NCBI RefSeq assembly: GCF_000003855.2
Contig: NW_003101680.1
Span: 5,311,510-5,375,509, forward strand
DNA from: Blastomyces gilchristii SLH14081
Lineage: Eukaryota > Ascomycota > Eurotiomycetes > Onygenales > Ajellomycetaceae
Length of the DNA: 64,000 nt
Reading direction: 5' to 3'
The position numbers and the translations under genes are program-made. The notes under the pieces are model-generated. The model had not been told where the DNA came from, searched no databases, and saw only the letters and a list, made by a program, of their open reading frames with translations. Below, piece after piece: positions 23,118 to 35,120 of this stretch. Each line of letters starts with the position of its first letter. Positions within the stretch are counted from its first letter, which is position 1.

Positions 23118-25028
23118 TTTCTTGAAGAAGCACAAGAGAAGGAAGTTTTTAAAGCTTTTAACTATACTAAAACAAGAAGTGTAGCAAAACTTCCAGCCTT
23201 AGAATATGAGTTTCAGAATGAATCATATACAGCAAACTCTTTTGAGGAAAAATGTCAAGCTTTTATAAGAATTCTCTTTCAGAACTCATCAGATTCAGAT
23301 TCAGATTCAGAGAAAGAGAATATATCACTTCTCAACTACATTGATGAAAATGACTGGGAATAGCCTGATCTTACACAAGATGAATTAGAGTCAGCTATCT
23401 TCTCAAGTTCTGTTAAAACTGCTGCAGGGCCTGATTCAATTAATCACTTAATTATTCAAAATACATATTCCTACTTAAAGAATGAATATTTTGAGCTCTT
23501 TTTCAATCTCTTAAAAAATGAATATCATTCTGAATGCTGGAGAGAAGTCACTGAAGTGATTCTTGCAAAACCTAATAGAAAAACTTCAATTTCTAAGTCA
23601 TATAGAGTAATATCTCTATTAAACTGTCTAGAAAAGATTTTGAAAAAGATAATAGCTACTCAACTATCTTTTATAAGCTCTATTAATAACTCTCTTTTAT
23701 TCAGTGAATAAATGAGAGATAGAAAACAATGTTCTGCAATTGACACTGTTCTCTCAGTTATTCATGATATTCAAATAGCAAAGCATGAAGATCTGGTCTC
23801 AACTGCAGTTTTTATTGACATAAAAGAAGTATTTAATCATGTTTCAAAGTCAAAGTTAATTCAGACTTTGAAGATGTTAAAAATGCCACTTTCTCTAATA
23901 AAATGAATTAACTGTTTTATGTCTAAAAGAATCATACAACTTTTCTTTGATGGAATGAAATAAGACAAGACTGAGATAAAAATAGAAGTATCACAAGAAT
24001 CTTCAATCTCATCTATTTTATTTGCAATATACACTGCATATCTATTCAAAAATAGAAATATGAGAATAGTATGATAAGAACTATCTCTAACTCTTTTAAA
24101 TAGAGAGATTAAACCCAGTGTAAATGTCAAATAATTAGAAGTATGGTTAAACTTCAAGTTGAATTTTAAATATCACATTCAACAAAGAACTGTTAAGACA
24201 GAAAGACTATTGAACAACATAATCAGACTATCAAATACAGAGAGAGATCTATTCTTCCAGGCTATGAGACAGTTATATGTAGCCTGTATTACATCAGTAG
24301 CTGATTATGAAGTTCAAGTTTGATGAAATAATCAAGAGAATTTCACTGAACTCTTTCAAAGTCTACAAAACAGAGCCTTGAGAAGAATTCTAGAAGCATT
24401 CAAATCATCTTCTATTAAAGCAATGAAAATTGAAGCTTCAATTTCTTCTTCTGTTATTAGATTTGAAAAGGCCTGTATAAACTATGCATTGAGAGTTATA
24501 AAGATGAGCTCAAATTATATAATCAGAGAAAGAGTCTCTTCTTCATTTCTATCAATTAACTCTGAAAATGAACTGGATTGAAATAGATTTCTTGATTGAA
24601 ATGGAAATAATTCTTCAAAGAAAATATCTTCTCAACTTTACAGACTATGCTCTCTGATTAAAAATCAATTTTCTTCTTTAAATATTGAAAAAGTGAATCA
24701 TCTCTCTTTACTTTATCTTTTTCTTTCAATTTCTTTCTATCTATCTATTTAATGTGTCTATCTTTAAGACTGTGTTCTCTTTCTCTTTTTCTTTGTCATG
24801 ATATTGTCAAATGGTTTCAAAGTATCAGAAGATGTTAAAACACTGCAATTTATAAACAGTTTTTGTATTCTGAGCTGGAATTTTCTGATTTTGCATATCT
24901 GAAATTGATGAATGTATAATAGTTAACTTTACAGATATAGGAAAAACCCTGAGAACTAAAAGTTCTCAGGTAGATATCATAGTTTCTGACTGCATACATC
25001 TATAATTGAAGAATAATAATAATAATAA
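23118..25028 (+). pseudogene. LINE part of the chimera (RT fragment, 3' UTR)
   Basis: Begins at TTTCTTGAAG, equivalent to 51564 in LINE F, about 1.1 kb into ORF2, and follows the RT to its thumb. Two internal deletions are present: one near 24070-24077 removes about 180 bp including the YVDD box, and one near 24712 removes about 1.1 kb covering RNase H and the C-terminal zinc knuckle. The 3' UTR, hairpin (24948-24970) and TAA tail are complete. It could not have encoded its own RT and must have been moved in trans. I saw no CpG in this part. Confidence 0.85.
24948..24970 (+). terminator. LINE 3' UTR hairpin (10-bp stem, AAA loop)
   Basis: CCTGAGAACT-AAA-AGTTCTCAGG, perfect in spite of decay around it. 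Identical in LINE A (57073-57095); in LINE F (54673-54695) the stem is the same but the loop is TTT. About 60 bp before the tail, it is a candidate recognition structure for the LINE RT. The category terminator is a best fit only. Confidence 0.7.
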
Positions 25029-25096
25029 TCAACTAACCTGGACTTCAAGTTTCATGTTATCTGAAACAGCAGCCCTTGACTGATGAGAACTGCTTC

Positions 25097-25112
25097 TGAA
25101 AGAGGGGGCTAA
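25097..25112 (+). promoter_or_regulatory. Gypsy B polypurine tract
   Basis: GAAAGAGGGGGC followed by TAA directly before the 3' LTR: the expected primer for plus-strand DNA. Counterparts: GAAAAGAAGGAAC in gypsy E (before 44105), AGAAAAGAAAGAAGC in C (before 55814), and on the minus strand after 31478 in D. Confidence 0.8.
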
Positions 25113-25421
25113 TGTGGCGGGCTGCGCCTGATCAATCATATAGACTATTCTGTTACACTTCACAGATTCCAACCACTTCATTCTCAAACATGTATGCACC
25201 GATTCTCAGTCATTCTTGATTGCCAATCCTCAGCTGCTATGAACATGTGTATATTCTTCCGCCCCGAAGCTCCACCGCGTACACCACCACATACATGTAT
25301 AAATATCCACCTTGATTGCTGATTCTCGCACTTTCTCTTTCTTTCCTTCTCTAATGTTTTTATCTTTGTTATATAAGACCTATCAATACTATACCGATCT
25401 ATTCGGCGTAGGCCTCTTACA
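25113..25421 (+). repeat. Gypsy B 3' LTR
   Basis: 309 bp, partner of 17105-17413. It retains GGCGGGCTGCGCC at the start and TTCGGCGTAGGCC at the end. It contains AATGTTTTTAT (25353-25363), the exact complement of the primer site at 17416-17426. About two dozen transitions separate the two LTRs, nearly all at ancestral CpG. Confidence 0.93.
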
Positions 25422-25482
25422 GAAAGAGATATAAATATTCTCTGATAGCCAAGCTGCTTTAAAAAGACTTAGAAATAGTCAG
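25422..25482 (+). pseudogene. LINE A ORF2, part 4: 61-bp RNase H sliver
   Basis: Short piece of LINE A between gypsy B and gypsy C, matching 53654-53714 of LINE F (IFSNSQAALKRL region of RNase H, with an Asp-to-Asn type change). Its first five bases are the gypsy B duplication and its last five (GTCAG) the gypsy C duplication, which proves that both gypsy elements hit the same LINE. Confidence 0.9.
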
Positions 25483-25773
25483 TGTGATGTGCTGCGCCTG
25501 ATCAATCATATAGACTATTTCATTTACACTTCATAGATTCCGCTGAAAGCTCCGATTCTCAGCCATTCTCAATTGCCAATCCTCAGCCGCCATGAACACA
25601 TATAAATTCTCCCGCCCTGAAGCTCCACCGTGTACACCACTACATACATGTATAAATATTCACTTTGATTGCTGATTCTTGCACTTTCTCTTTCTTTTCC
25701 TTCTTTAACATTTTTCTCTTTGTTATATATAATCTATATATTATATCACTCTATTCATCATAGACTTCTTACA
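25483..25773 (+). repeat. Gypsy C 5' LTR
   Basis: TGTGATGTGCTGCGCC...CTTCTTACA. 291 bp, shorter than in B and E by loss of part of the middle. Self-primer AACATTTTTCT at 25707-25717; primer site AGAAAAACATT at 25776-25786, two bases after the LTR. Confidence 0.9.
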
Positions 25774-26028
25774 CTAGAAAAACATTCATTATCTTCTCAT
25801 TAGAAATGATTATTCATTGAGAAGATATTCAAATATGTAATAACATATAAGAAATAGAGAAATAACTAGTTAAGCAGACACTGAGTTCTTAGATAGAAGC
25901 TTGCTCATCAGTCACTCTGGCTCTGTAATAAGATCTTACAAAGAGAATATCAGTGAAAGACCTGAGAGTTCTGATACAGACATATAAGATATAAATATAA
26001 TTACACATGTCTGACAAATGATACAGCT

Positions 26029-26570
26029 ATGTCTACTAATAATATGAGAGAACTCTCAAATATAAGTATAGATACAGTGTCACAGTGACTCTGAGCAATG
26101 CTGGAATTACAACAGTAATAGATAGCTGATATGCATGCAACTCAATAACATCAATATGAAGAGATTCAATGATTATCTCAATAAGAAATCCCTGCACAGA
26201 CAATTTCAACACTGACAGAATTAAATATGAACACAATACAAATATTGAAGAAATGCTTAGATGCTTCTATATATTTTAATACTTCTAATCTCACTCTCTA
26301 CTCATCATAAAGATTGGAGATGCTTGTAAAACTAACTATAGATAAAGATGTCATCAGTTCACTAATCAATTAAGGTTGATATATCAATGAATAATTGAAG
26401 AATCACATGAAACAGAAGTTTCATTCATGAATGAAAGCATGTGAACCAGCACTGTAAACGCCTGATAATATCATCAAATATCTTGATATTCTGTTCTAAG
26501 TCACTGTCATGCAACAGAAAGTGTTAGATTGATTACAGAGTATCTGACAGAGAAATACTTCTCTCACAAC
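26029..26570 (+). pseudogene. Gypsy C gag, part 1
   Basis: N-terminal gag from ATG 26029, homologous to B from 17689. It is broken by stops and interrupted by hAT2 at 26571 directly after CTCACAAC; it continues at 38150. The short minus-strand frame over 26036-26236 is antisense to it and is not a gene. Confidence 0.8.
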
Positions 26571-26875
26571 TAGACTGACCAGCAGGATCATGAATTTCAC
26601 ATTTGATTCCATTTGATCTGATCTCATACATTTCTTAGCATGAGTCTCACCAGGACAAAGCATCAAAAAAATCTGAAAATGAATTATTTCTGAGAGAAAT
26701 GGTGTGAAAAATGACCAGATTTAATGCAAGAACAGTGAAATAAGAGTAATTTCTCAGAATAGACTGTGAAAGATGATTATTCTTTCAAAATCAGAATGAA
26801 ACTGAGACTGAAGATCAAATTCAGTCTCATTCAGTTCATTCAGTGATTGCTTATATAATTAGAATTTGGTAACAA

Positions 26876-28360
26876 TTATTGATAACACTTATGAAATAAC
26901 TAAATACATTCTTGTATAAGTTTATTCTTCACTTTCTTATGAAAACTACACTTCTCTAATATACTGTGATCAGAGGTATTAAACTGTCTGATAATTCTAT
27001 GATTTATAATCATGAGTTTCTTGATTATTTCTTCTTATAATTGTTCTCAGTGATAGTAATAAATATCTCAGCTTGAGTTAAACTTTTGCTTCATTCTCAT
27101 CTCTGTCAATGAAATTATCAGAATATCACATGTTATCAGTGCAACAGTTAAATATGTACTCTTAACAATATTTTATAACTCTAGAATTAATTTAACATGT
27201 AAATTTATCAGATTATCTTGAAGATAGCAGTCAAATTCAGTTTTACAAGTATGTAGTTTTATCTGATTTTTAGTTGCAATCAATGTATGCAGGTTCTATT
27301 TCAAAGTTAGTATTATAGTTCTATATAATATGAAGTATTATCAAAGATTGTTACTTACTAGAGAATTATATTTCACTATCTTCACATCTCTAATATCTGC
27401 TTATTCAAATCTCTGATAGTTGACATTGTAGTAGTCTCAGACTAATTTAACATATAAGTCTTATTTCTTCTCTGTTCAATCTTGAGAAGTATAGATATTA
27501 ACTTAATAAGAGAGATCTAGTAGAGCTGCTACAGTATAGTACTCTGTAAAAGATTATTCAGTTTTGCTGTAATAATATATCAGTTTATTTCTTATAGTAC
27601 TAATAGTCTATGCTATAGCATTATTTCAGACTGAATTTCTTTTTAAGTGATTCAACTGCTTCTCAAGATGAGTAAATAAACTTTTATACATTCATCAGAC
27701 TAACTGCAGTATTGATGTATAAGTGATTGAGACTGTCTTCATTATCTTATAAAACTAAAACAGTAAATCAATCATATATTTTAGCTGAGTTCACTTCATA
27801 TCAGAAAGTTTTAATATCTGAATCTTTTTCTGATCAGAGTGTTATACTCAATTATTAATCATCTGATACAATTGAGCAGTCTGAACAGTTATCTTATATA
27901 TTAAACTTCACTGTGTTTTAACATTCTGTATCATATTCAGTGATATGACTGATTTGTTTATTTATTAAATATCATGAAATTATTATTATTATTTAGAGAA
28001 GTTACAAATTGTATTAGCAATGTTTCAAATCTGTGATATTTAAATTATTAGTCAATCTATTCAAAATTAACAGTAGTATTATTAAAAAGCATTATTAAAA
28101 AGTAATATTAAAAAGTGTTATTAAAAAATATTATCTTTTATAAAGTGAATGTAAAAGTTACTTAAGTAATCACTTTCATCTCATTCTCATCTTAAGAGTC
28201 AGGCATCTTATTATTCATTGTCTCAATGTTAAGATTCTTTATCAGTGTTTATATCATCAGTTAAATCACATAAGTAATACAGAGAATATGATCTTATTTA
28301 TTATTTTAGAAATGTAAAGTCAATTTTTGCTTCAAGCTCTTTATCATAGTGTAGTTATTT
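26876..28360 (-). pseudogene. hAT2 transposase, C-terminal half
   Basis: Colinear with hAT1 8316-9790, including the DILTIS-type hATC start and the candidate intron (27321-27358, donor GTAAC where hAT1 has GTAAG). More decayed than in hAT1. The stretch 28360-29720 is the counterpart of the uncertain N-terminal region; no clear frame is seen. Confidence 0.7.
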
Positions 28361-29720
28361 ACAGCATTATCAGTTGTAATTACAAGAAGACTGAGACTAA
28401 TATCTTAATAGTTGTTTTTAATCACTTTTATTAATATCTCTGTTATATAATTCCTAGTATGACTACTGATCAATGATTCAAATTCAATTAATATCTCTTG
28501 ATAAGTTCAGTTCTCATCAATATAATAACATATAACTCTCATAAATATAAGATTATTTATACTAGTTTATATATTCACTGTGAGAGATACTCTTCAATAA
28601 TTCTTCAACTCTGATTCTAGATATTATATATTAACTTTGTAGTGTATCTCAACATTGAACTGAAGACATGATTAATGTGAAATATAAAGATGTGAATTAA
28701 GTATTTGAAGAAGTGTTCAGAATTCAGGGTTTTCAATTGATTAAAGAGAAAGATTCAGAGATATATATATATAAATAATTATTCACAGAAGTTATCAGAT
28801 AAGAGTTATAAAATCAGAGTACTAGTATATAATCATTTTCACATGATTTTCTTCAAATTAGAAAGTTAGTATTATTAAAAATTGTTATCTGATAGAGTAA
28901 CTTATCAGCTCAGTAGTAATTTTCTGATTATTTTTCTTTTATTATCTGCATTCTAATGACTTCAGATGTCAGAAAATTTCATCAGAGCTATGATCAGTTT
29001 ATAATGAATATTTCTGAATAAAGTTATAGTAATTATAGTAGAGAGATAACTCTTCAGTAATCTACAATACAATATATTAATAATTATTCTATAGTTCATC
29101 TTAATATTTGTGTTAAGTTTTTCATAAATTTCATAACCTGGAATCAGATGTGAAGAATGAAGTGATTATTTATTATAATTGAAAGAGAGCATTCTGTATT
29201 GAATTGTAAATAATATAGACTTTGTAATTCATAGTGATTTCTTGAAGAGTTTATGAATCTTCAATAGAAGTTAAAGAAGTGAAAGAAGTGAATTCAGAAG
29301 ACATAATAAAGATTTGAGAAAGATGATAATTTATTTTTAATAAAGATAATAACTGATCACTGCTGTGTATAAGAAGAATTATTATAAGAGAAAATAATCT
29401 TCTTTGTTAACTTAGTTATAATTTTAGTACTAACTCAGATTGAATATTATCAATAAATAAAAGTAAATAAATAATCTTGATTAATCTCTATTATATTTCT
29501 TGAAATATATTAATATTATGAAAGAGAGTGTTATTAAATTACATTATCAGATATTATCATTAAAAATATATTAATATTATGAATATCAATGTTGAAAAAA
29601 TGTTAATACTTATATATTATAGTGATTTGTAAATTATGATAGTTAAATATATATACATATATTATTTCTGACATTGATTACAACTTGTACAATAATTTTT
29701 GAAAACTTAAAATCAATTAA

Positions 29721-30610
29721 CTAACTAATATAAAAAGAAAAAAACTTTTTCTACTTATTATCTTTCTTCTCTTTCTCATTCTTCTTATCATTCTTTATAA
29801 TTCACTTCTTATTCTCATTCTTCTTCTTTTTCTTTTCATCTGAGATGATAATCATCTTAAAATCTCTCTTCACAACTTCTCAGATAAGAATTTCTACTGC
29901 TTTCTCTCAGTCAGGTCAATCTGCATCTCAAAATCCTGCATTTTCTGGTCTGCTGTCTTGAGTTTCACTTTAGTAGTAACTAGATTGACATGCTCAGAGA
30001 GTAGAGCTGTCTTCTCAATGTTCTGAATTATAGAGTATATTTGAGACTTGAATAAGGCCTCAATTTCCTTCTTCTCTGTCAGCTTCTGCTAATCAATTAG
30101 AGAACAGAAGTATTATCAAACATTATTATCTCTTAATAAATAAAAAACTTATCAGTTTTAACTTCTATATCTTCTACTTTAATACTCTCTCAATCTTCTT
30201 CTATCACTGTTTATTTATAGTAACACTCTTCTTCTCTCTCTCTCTCTTTATCTTGATCTCAAATTATTCACACAACTTCTTCTAATCTCACTGCTACTGT
30301 ATAAGGCTCTTCACTATCTTTCTTTTCAATTTCTCACAGATAATGTCATCTGCATTATTTCTGTACTTAGTTCAGTCTAAATCTATCAGAAGTGTTACTT
30401 AAAATTGTTATCATTCTACTCTTTTACAGAGTCTCTTCAAAGTATTATAATATGTCTTACAATCTGTCTTCTCTCACTTGAACATCTTCTTCTTCTCTCT
30501 ATTCAATCTGTAACAGTGCTCACACGCCTTGATAGTCTGTGGAACCGCAGAATATTTGAAGAGAAATAACATAATTGATTTCAGTGAGTATTAAAGAAAG
30601 GTGAAGGCAG
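29721..30610 (-). pseudogene. hAT2 accessory gene 2
   Basis: Same gene as 11181-12060. Exon 2 is 29721-30088 (368 bp, so one small indel), intron 30089-30152, exon 1 above it. The donor is ATAAGT where hAT1 has GTAAGT, the same loss as in element O. The frame is otherwise broken by TGA codons. Confidence 0.6.
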
Positions 30611-30625
30611 AAGAGACAGTCAGAA

Positions 30626-30717
30626 ATAATATAATAATAATGATAATGATGATAATGATGATAATGATGATGATAATAATAATAATAATGATAATAATAG
30701 TGATAATAATAATGATG

Positions 30718-30755
<38 letters not shown>

Positions 30756-30757
30756 GA
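30626..30757. repeat. GAT/AAT microsatellite in hAT2
   Basis: 132 bp, longer than the 79 bp in hAT1. The 83-codon His/Tyr-rich frame on the minus strand here is a product of the repeat. Confidence 0.9.
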
Positions 30758-31125
30758 AAGAGAGAGTGCATTGAAATATATTACTGACTTATCAAATATA
30801 AAAGAGACTCAAAGAAAATATTAACAGCTTTTAGAGATGTATGAAAACAGCTACAGTATTGTATAGTAATATTATCGTCATTTAATACATACACTGTTGA
30901 TATTCTTTGTATGCAGTTATTATCTAATCTATATCAGAGATACATGTAGAAAACAGATCTTTGTTACTAGAAAGAATAATTACAGTGATTCTCTATTTTT
31001 ATATTATAAAGATAGGTTATTCTTATTTCTTTCTTCTCTCTTTTCTCTTCTTCTTCAACCCACTACTAAGTTCAAGCTGATATGAAAACTATTAAAACAC
31101 TCTTAGAAATTCTTAAATTAAAGAG

Positions 31126-31478
31126 TGTAAGAAGCCTACGCCGAATAGATCAGTATTATATTGATAGGTCTTATATAACAAAGAGAAAAACATGAAAGAA
31201 GGAAAAGAAAGAGAAAGTACAAGAATCAGCAATTGAAGTGAATATTTATACATGTATGTGATGATGTACACAGTGAAGCTTCAGAGTGGAAGAATATACA
31301 TGCATTTATAGCAGTCAAGAATTGTTGATCAGAACATACACATTCATGATGACTGAGAATCAGTGATCAGAACATACACATTCATGGCAGCTGAGAATTG
31401 GCAATTGAGAATGAGGTGGTAGAAATCTATGAAGTGTACAGAATAGTCTATATGATTGATCAGGCACAGCTCGTCACA
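31126..31478 (-). repeat. Gypsy D 3' LTR with three ~38-bp units
   Basis: Contains three tandem copies of a unit built on GATCAGAACATACACATTCAT (about 31320-31400), against two in the 5' LTR. The polypurine tract (minus-strand GAAAGAAGGGGAC) abuts at 31479-31496. Confidence 0.88.
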
Positions 31479-31496
31479 TTAGTCCCCTTCTTTCAG

Positions 31497-34400
31497 AAGC
31501 AGTTCTCATCAGTCAAGGACTATCATTTCAGATAATGTGAAACTCAGAGTTCAGGTCAGTTGATCATAGCTGACTCATTTCATAAGATATTATCAGCTAC
31601 AGTTATGTGATCTCTTATCAAGAATATCTTCAATCTCTCACTCAAGCTCATTATTTTCTTCTATGATCTCTGACAGCTGTCAGTCAGAAGTCAGTTGAGA
31701 AGAGAACAGATCAGTGATAGTGCAGTGAAGCAAGCTTGTATAAAAGATATCATGAATCTCTGATAGTATGTTAAGACAGTAGTTATAATTATCTAGAACT
31801 TCTATCACTTTATACTTAGTATGACAGTAATTCAGTATATAAGATGAACATGTAATCTGTATATTCTTAAGATTCAATCATACTAAGTCTTCTATTTTAT
31901 ACTGCTCAGTGAGATCTCAGTGAACATTGATTTAATTCTCTTAATCTTATTTCATAACTGTTATGAAGGCTTCTGCTCAGTCACAGACATCTCAGAGCTT
32001 TATTACTATATTATCAGTGATCTAAATTGAACTGTGAGAGTTCAGTATAAACTGTATAATCTCTAGAAGATCTAATATCTTTATGTGATAATCATGTGTA
32101 AGAAAGAACAGGCTTATATCTGTTGAAATGACATCTCAATCATTGATAGTGATCTCTGTGTGTAGAAGTAGATTATATTAATCATCTTATAAGTAGTTAT
32201 AGAATTTATAGAGATAATTCTTCATAGTCTGAATTATCTGTTCTGACACATCATTGATCTCAGAATGATAGACAGTTGACAGATAGTATATAATTTTAAG
32301 AACTTGACAGATTCTTGTTCAGAGAGTACTCATGAATTAACAGTTCTAATTCAATACTATAAATCTCAGCAATTCATATATCTGATAGAATAGACTTCAT
32401 AGAAAAGCTTTAGTAACTTGTTCAGTATTCATCTTATCACAAGATTTTAATATTATATCTTTACTTAATTAATTCATAATAATCAGAATATTTCTATAAT
32501 TCTTACTCTCAGATAGATTAATAGCAAAGTCAATCACTATATCTTATCAGATTCTATCAGAGATATTAAGTGATTTCAATAGATCTTTTCTACAGTTCTT
32601 TCATAAGTTAACAGAAGAACAGTGATTACAGTTTCAGATAAAACATCTGATACTGTTTAATATCTCAGGTCAGTAGAACTCTTAGAAGATTATTCTATAC
32701 AGTTATTCACAGTCTGAATAATCAGTTATATATAAATCATGCATCTCTTGCATTATCTGAGTGTATAAGAGTTCAGAGTGAGAGACTCAGCATCATTCAT
32801 AGAATTATAGAGTATTATTATCATCAATTGAACATTCTGAGATATCAGTTTTTATATGTAGTTCTGAGAAAGATCAGAGTGCTTCTTAATATACTGCTTT
32901 AGTGAGAGTCTGAAGAAGTTCATCAGTCTGAGCTGCTGTATATCACAGTTCATTCAGTGTAGAGAAAGTGAAGATATCAATATCAGTGTCAGTTCAGAGA
33001 GAGAGTGTTCTAATTAGAGAAGTGTGTATAGTGTTATAAGTTGTTCTATCTTGATTAATCAATATCTTCAGATTTAAGAGTTAGTGTTCTCAGTTCATTC
33101 AGCACATGTCTGTCATATTGAACAGCATATCTTGTTCTCATTGTAAGAGAGTGTCTGTCATTGAGTTCTGACTGCTGAGGTGATAGTGTATTATAAAATC
33201 AAAGTAGCTTAGAAATTCAGATCATTGTATCTATTATTCAGTGAGTTTACAGATGATTATAAAGTGCTTAAGATTCTTATAATCTGTGATTATCTTAAAT
33301 TCAGAGATGCTTCAGAGTTCAGAGTCTCATTCTTCTAGACAGTGTACAATTGTGAGAAGTTTCTTATCATAGATCTCATAATTGCATTCAGTGAGACTCA
33401 GTTTCTTAGATATGAAGACACATGATTATAGAACATCTTCATTATTATATTATAATATCACTTCTTCTATTACATAGTCAGAGAAATCAGCTTCAACAAC
33501 TGTTTTATAATCAGAGTTAAATATTATTAGTAAAGAAGTATTAATGAATATCTTCTTTATCTGTATGAATGCAGCTTCAGTATCTGCTGATTACTGAAAT
33601 ACTGAGTTCTTCTTAATAAGTTCTGTAAGTGATCTCACAATATCTGAGAAGTTTCATATAAATCATCAATAGAAGTTAGTAAATTTAATAAAGCTTTGTA
33701 CATCTTTCACAGTATACAGAGTTTCTCATTCAAGAATGATGAAGACTTTCTCAGAATTCATTCAAATCTTCTTATCAGCTTCTATAATAAAACTCAGATA
33801 TTTAGTACTCTTGACTTTAAAATCACACTTATTAATATCTATTGATAGTTCTGCTTCTCATAGCTGTTATAATATCTTTCACACATATTCTTGATATTCT
33901 TTCCTGAATTCATCAGTGAAGATGAGAATGTCATCAAGATATATAGATATGAATTTATCAAGAAAATTTCAGAGTACTCAGTTAATATACTTCTGAAATG
34001 TACTGAGAGTATTAGCCAGTTCAAAGAGTGTGACTACTCATTCAAAGAGATCATATTATATTCAGAATACTGTAAGTCACTCATCTTCTTCAGTGATACA
34101 GATTTTATAAAACACAGTGATAATATCTAACTTTGTAAATCATTGAGCTTGTTCAATGTAAGCTAGAGTTTCATTAATAAGAGATGAAGAATAACAGTTC
34201 TTCTTTATTAATCTGTTCAATTCTCAATAATTCACACAGAATCAGAGTTCTTTATCTGATTTCTTTACAAAGAGAATAGAGGCTGCAGCAGAAGAGTTGC
34301 TAATATATATAAATTCTTTATTCAACAGATCATTGAGTGTCTTTCAAAGAAGAAGAAGTTCATCTCAGAACATGTTATAAAGAGAGTCTTATAATGATTC

Positions 34401-35120
34401 AGAATTCTTATTATTCTTCTTTTTCAACTTGATACTGTGATTCACTTCTGAACCTTATAAGAGAGATAGATTTGTAGCATTATTATCTTGTCAGAAGACA
34501 TCTAGATATTCATGATATTATTAAGAGAGTTTTATATAAGAATCTGTTATTATAATATGAGATAACTTTTCTAGAGTCTTTTTAATATCAGTCAGACTAG
34601 CAGAATAGATTAATATATAGTTCTACTATCAGTAATTCTTTCAGTAACTTCTTTTTCTGAGCATTTTATAGACATTGACAGAGATCTGTGTCAGATTCAT
34701 AGTCTTGTGAATATCATTCTCATGAACTCTATCATTGTTAGAGAATATTAAACTCCTGTTTTAAGCATTTAATAAGATACCTTGTTCAGATAGTTAGACA
34801 AGTTCTAATATAAGATTATAATCAAGATTATTAACTTTATATACATAGATGTCTTCATACTGATGTTCTCTGATATCTATGTTTAGTTTCATTATATAAC
34901 AGATGCAAATATCTTTTGAATTATTAAATTCTGCAAGAAGTCAGAGTTTTAATAAGAGAATACACTGAAGATTATAATATCTTATGACTGAAGATTTAAT
35001 CATTACATAGTGACATAGATCACTGTCTATCATGACTTTCATATTATACATATTATTAATCACAGTAGATATAAGAATCATATTTATTATTATTTTCTCT
35101 TCAAATCATTGTCATTTAAT
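31497..35120 (-). pseudogene. Gypsy D pol
   Basis: Read leftward: protease region near 35020, RT with intact YLDD at 33930-33941, RNase H near 33250-33520, integrase near 31900-32800, chromodomain at about 31500-31670. Stops are mostly TGA, TAA and TAG. The plus-strand frame over 33891-34130 is antisense to the RT and not a gene. Confidence 0.85.

Larger units (their letters stand above)
22370..25028 (+). mobile_element. Chimeric retro-insert: tRNA-like structured head fused to truncated LINE
   Basis: A single 2.66-kb insertion, because one 13-bp duplication TCAACTAACCTGG (22357-22369, 25029-25041) flanks the whole and removing it restores the gypsy chromodomain region. The left 748 bp (22370-23117) are unrelated to any other sequence in the window; the right part is the 3' half of the LINE, ending in the 3' hairpin and a TAA-repeat tail (25011-25028). 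The best explanation is template switching during LINE reverse transcription from the LINE RNA to the 3' end of another RNA. Chimeric retrogenes of this type are known from fungi such as Magnaporthe. Confidence 0.85.
17105..25421 (+). mobile_element. Gypsy B, Ty3/gypsy chromovirus
   Basis: Two 309-bp LTRs, 5-bp duplication GAAAG at 17100-17104 and 25422-25426, within the LINE A RNase H region. Internal order is primer site, gag, protease, RT, RNase H, integrase, chromodomain, polypurine tract. A chimeric LINE insert (22370-25028) splits the chromodomain. Net length without it is about 5.65 kb. A chromodomain at the integrase end often steers such elements to heterochromatin, which fits this nested setting (inference). 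Confidence 0.95.

Noticed and set aside
23861..24157. 98-codon minus-strand frame (also 13858-14046, 52307-52495)
   Set aside because: Antisense to the LINE RT palm in three copies; similarity between copies reflects the sense gene.
30520..30771. His/Tyr-rich 83-codon frame
   Set aside because: Translation of the GAT/AAT microsatellite on the opposite strand.
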